DNA from: DAIODI01 sp036746875
Lineage (GTDB): Bacteria > Pseudomonadota > Alphaproteobacteria > Rhizobiales > Aestuariivirgaceae
Length of the DNA: 7,825 nucleotides
Direction of reading: 5' to 3'
Assembly: GCA_036746875.1 (NCBI GenBank)
Contig: DAIODI010000141.1
Span: forward strand, 1-7,825
Shown: positions 6,356-7,825 of the stretch, piece by piece
Numbering within the stretch: the stretch's first letter is position 1
Layout: the number at the start of each line of letters is the position of its first letter
Notes under the pieces: model-generated
What the model saw: the letters and a program-made list of their open reading frames with translations, nothing else
What the model was told of the DNA's origin: nothing
Databases searched by the model: none
Program-made: the position numbers and the translations under genes

Positions 6356-7087
6356 GTGCCCGTTCGCTTCCCCACCGCCCTCTTGCGATTTCTCCCGCCG
6401 CCGCGGCTGGTGAGGGCGGTCGCCGTCGGGCTCGCCGTCGTGCTCGCGCTCCCCTACCTGCTCACCGTGGTCTATCTCGTGGTGAACCCTCCCGTCTCCG
6501 CTCTCATGCTGTGGCGGGCGGCGCAGGGCTTCGGCATCGACCAGACATGGAAGCCGCTGAACGAGATCAGCCCGAATCTGGTGCAGGCGGTGGTGACCTC
6601 GGAGGATGCGCAGTTCTGTTCCCACCGTGGCGTCGATTTCAACGTTCTGGGTCAACTGGCGGGGCAGGCGGCGGAGAACGGCGGGCGAAGCGTGCGCGGC
6701 GGCTCCACCATCACCATGCAGACGGCGAAGAACCTGTTTCTGTGGCCGTCGCGCTCCTGGGTCCGCAAGGCCCTCGAACTGCCGCTGGCGCTGTGGATCG
6801 ACCTCGTCTGGCCGAAGCGGCGCATCGTCGAGGTTTACCTCAACATCGTCGAGTGGGGCCCCGGCGTCTATGGCGCGGAAGCCGCCGCGCGGCGTCTCTT
6901 CGGCAAGCCCCCCGCGGCGCGCAACCGGCGCGAGGCGGCGCTGCTCGCCGCCGCGCTGCCGAACCCGCTGGAGCGCAGCGCCGGCAAGCCGTCACGGCAG
7001 CACCAGCGCATGGCGGCGGCCCTGCGGTTGCGCGTGCCCGGCGCGTTGCCCTATCTCCATTGCCTTCAGGGGCCGCGCGGCGGCTGA
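6356..7087 (+). CDS. mtgA: Monofunctional biosynthetic peptidoglycan transglycosylase (GT51)
   Basis: This enzyme polymerises lipid II into glycan strands at the periplasmic face of the inner membrane, without a transpeptidase domain. With the GTG start the protein is 243 residues: a basic N-terminus (R4, R11, R17, R20), one membrane anchor (about 21-43), then the GT51 domain. The domain carries the catalytic Glu in TSEDAQFCSHRG (E83), RGGSTITMQTAKNLFLW (114-130), and KRRIVEVYLNIVEWGPGVYG (155-174) with the second conserved Glu, E159. Length and the missing transpeptidase domain match MtgA, not class A PBPs. The start is the weak point. The frame has no ATG before M51, which would cut off the anchor, and the GTG at 6356 lacks a clear ribosome site. 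It is divergent from ispA and 111 nt upstream of rpmF. Confidence 0.9.
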   Translation: MPVRFPTALLRFLPPPRLVRAVAVGLAVVLALPYLLTVVYLVVNPPVSALMLWRAAQGFGIDQTWKPLNEISPNLVQAVVTSEDAQFCSHRGVDFNVLGQLAGQAAENGGRSVRGGSTITMQTAKNLFLWPSRSWVRKALELPLALWIDLVWPKRRIVEVYLNIVEWGPGVYGAEAAARRLFGKPPAARNRREAALLAAALPNPLERSAGKPSRQHQRMAAALRLRVPGALPYLHCLQGPRGG

Positions 7088-7099
7088 GGCCGAAAACCT

Positions 7100-7128
7100 C
7101 TGGCGAAGCCGTGGCGGGCGCGCTATAA
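7100..7128 (+). promoter_or_regulatory. Possible rpmF promoter
   Basis: A -10-like CTATAA (7123-7128) has a poor -35-like CTGGCG (7100-7105) 17 nt upstream, in the gap between mtgA and rpmF. The start site would lie near 7135, giving a leader of about 64 nt. The -10 resembles the alphaproteobacterial CTATAT pattern, while the -35 is weak, so rpmF may also be read through from mtgA. Confidence 0.35.
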
Positions 7129-7198
7129 GCCGCGCCGATCCGAAAAACGGGCCGAAGCCTGCCCGGTGTTTGACAGGTTTCCCGCCGGAGTTTCGAGC

Positions 7199-7384
7199 AT
7201 GGCCGTCCCGAAGAGAAAAACCTCCCCGTCGCGTCGCGGCATGCGCCGTTCGGGCCATAAGGTGCCGAAGGCCACTTATGTCGAGAACACGCAGACCGGC
7301 GAACTGCACCGCCCGCACCACGTTGACCTCAAGACCGGCATGTACCGCGGCAAGCAGGTGCTGGAGCCGAAGTCGCAGTTCTGA
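7199..7384 (+). CDS. rpmF: 50S ribosomal protein L32
   Basis: This 61-residue basic protein begins MAVPKRKTSPSRRGMRRS, the canonical L32 N-terminus, and contains the segment HRPHHVDLKTGMYRGKQV (41-58). It is a structural component of the large ribosomal subunit. It has no cysteines, so it is the zinc-free (C-) type of L32. A GGAG ribosome site (7187-7190) stands 8 nt before the ATG. An upstream in-frame GTG at 7166 would add 11 residues that do not belong to L32, so 7199 is the start. It is not next to plsX here, unlike in many bacteria, but follows mtgA. Confidence 0.96.
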   Translation: MAVPKRKTSPSRRGMRRSGHKVPKATYVENTQTGELHRPHHVDLKTGMYRGKQVLEPKSQF

Positions 7385-7470
7385 ACGCCTGGCGCGCCGG
7401 CGCGTCCCCGGGCGCGGCCGGCGGTTGCGACGGGCGTCTGCCGCCTCACAGAATCTTCCCGCCAGGCGTT
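7384..7470 (+). repeat. 11-bp long-range inverted repeat after rpmF
   Basis: AACGCCTGGCG (7384-7394), beginning at the last base of the rpmF stop codon, is perfectly complementary to CGCCAGGCGTT (7460-7470), with 65 nt between the arms. The right arm is also the left half and loop of the copy B hairpin, so the two structures exclude each other. A GC-rich local stem, CGCGCC (7393-7398) with GGGCGCG downstream, lies inside the enclosed segment. There is no T-run, so no standard intrinsic terminator is evident. Confidence 0.5.
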
Positions 7471-7489
7471 GGCCACCTGGCGGGATGAT
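7453..7489 (+). repeat. Intergenic stem-loop repeat, copy B
   Basis: TCCCGCCAGG (7457-7466) pairs perfectly with CCTGGCGGGA (7476-7485) around the 9-nt loop CGTTGGCCA. Past a T/T mismatch (7456/7486) the stem continues with three more pairs (7453-7455 with 7487-7489), making 13 of 14 positions paired. It lies between the convergent rpmF and nrdJ genes and ends 3 nt before the nrdJ stop codon. Loop length, the GGCCA end of the loop and the T/T mismatch position are the same as in copy A. No U-run follows on either strand. Confidence 0.6.
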
Positions 7490-7492
7490 GCG

Positions 7493-7825
7493 CTAACCGC
7501 AGGTCGAGTGGCCGCAGGCGGCGCACGACGCGCAACCCTCCTGAAACACCAGCGCCGCCTCGCCGCAGCGCGGGCACTGGGCGGGCGCCCGGCGCTGCTG
7601 AAGCCGTTCGGGCGCCGCCGCGCCTTCTCCGGCCGGTGAAGCCTCGCCGCGTTTCAGGAAGCCGATGTCGATCATGTGCCGCTCGATCACCCCGCCGATG
7701 GCGGCGAGCAGGCTCGGCACGTAGCGCCCGCCCATCCAGTGGCCGCCACGCGGGTCGAACACCGCCTTCAGTTCCTCGACCACGAACGACACGTCGCCGC
7801 CGCGCCGGAACACCGCCGAGATCAT
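7493..7825 (-). CDS. nrdJ: Vitamin B12-dependent (class II) ribonucleotide reductase, C-terminal part
   Basis: This is the last 110 residues of a gene that runs off the right edge. The fragment reads ISAVFRRGGDVSFVVEELKA (2-21), then a PSLLAAIGGVIERH helix (37-50), a variable linker, and a cysteine-rich tail with CPRC (84-87) and CASCAACGHSTCG (98-110). I recognise this as the C-terminus of adenosylcobalamin-dependent NrdJ, which reduces ribonucleotides to deoxyribonucleotides with or without oxygen. The tail cysteines probably relay electrons from thioredoxin to the active site and may bind zinc. The Met at the window edge is almost certainly internal, since the family has many hundreds of residues upstream. 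The radical-site and B12-binding regions lie outside the window and cannot be checked. It converges on rpmF. Confidence 0.87.
   Translation of the reverse strand: MISAVFRRGGDVSFVVEELKAVFDPRGGHWMGGRYVPSLLAAIGGVIERHMIDIGFLKRGEASPAGEGAAAPERLQQRRAPAQCPRCGEAALVFQEGCASCAACGHSTCG

Noticed and set aside
7170..7175. Perfect TTGACA just upstream of rpmF
   Set aside because: A -10 box 17 nt downstream would fall at 7193-7198, directly against the start codon and over the ribosome site region, and no TATAAT-like sequence is there.

Overview
The window is ordinary, GC-rich chromosomal DNA, most likely from an alphaproteobacterium of the order Hyphomicrobiales (Rhizobiales). The main support is an FtcR/Rem-type flagellar regulator, a family I know only from that group. 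The cysteine-free L32, the ispA / mtgA / rpmF neighbourhood and the C-terminal tail of a B12-dependent (class II) ribonucleotide reductase fit the same placement. I see no mobile element, CRISPR array, tRNA or rRNA gene.

Layout from left to right. (1) ftcR, minus strand, 69-737, is read from a divergent intergenic region that is clearly AT-richer than the rest of the window. That region carries a good sigma70-like promoter for ftcR with a dyad just upstream of its -35, and a weaker promoter pointing the other way. (2) A plus-strand pair follows: a DUF2189 multi-pass membrane protein (917-1711) and a class-C beta-lactamase/NylB-like serine hydrolase (1708-2853), joined by an ATGA stop/start overlap. 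(3) A convergent intergenic gap (2854-3029) holds stem-loops. (4) A minus-strand run ispA - xerC - FAD-dependent amine/amino-acid oxidoreductase (6262 down to 3030) has gaps of 58 and 19 nt and may be co-transcribed. (5) Divergent from ispA are mtgA (6356-7087) and rpmF (7199-7384) on the plus strand. (6) A second convergent gap (7385-7492) carries a relative of the stem-loop in (3). (7) The window ends inside the 3' part of nrdJ on the minus strand.

Most genes are housekeeping: isoprenoid precursor synthesis (IspA), chromosome dimer resolution (XerC), peptidoglycan polymerisation (MtgA), ribosome (L32) and dNTP synthesis (NrdJ). IspA makes farnesyl diphosphate, the precursor of the undecaprenyl carrier on which MtgA's lipid II substrate is built, so the divergent ispA/mtgA pair is functionally related. 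FtcR controls flagellar genes, none of which is visible here. The DUF2189/hydrolase pair and the FAD enzyme have no assignable pathway.

I did not find an undescribed multi-gene system. The most interesting non-coding signal is a pair of related stem-loops in the two convergent gaps. They share a 9-nt loop ending GGCCA and a T/T mismatch at the same position. All three C-to-T differences at paired positions keep pairing as G:U only in plus-strand RNA, and each copy has a competing partner arm. The next best is the ftcR promoter with its dyad at an activator-like position.
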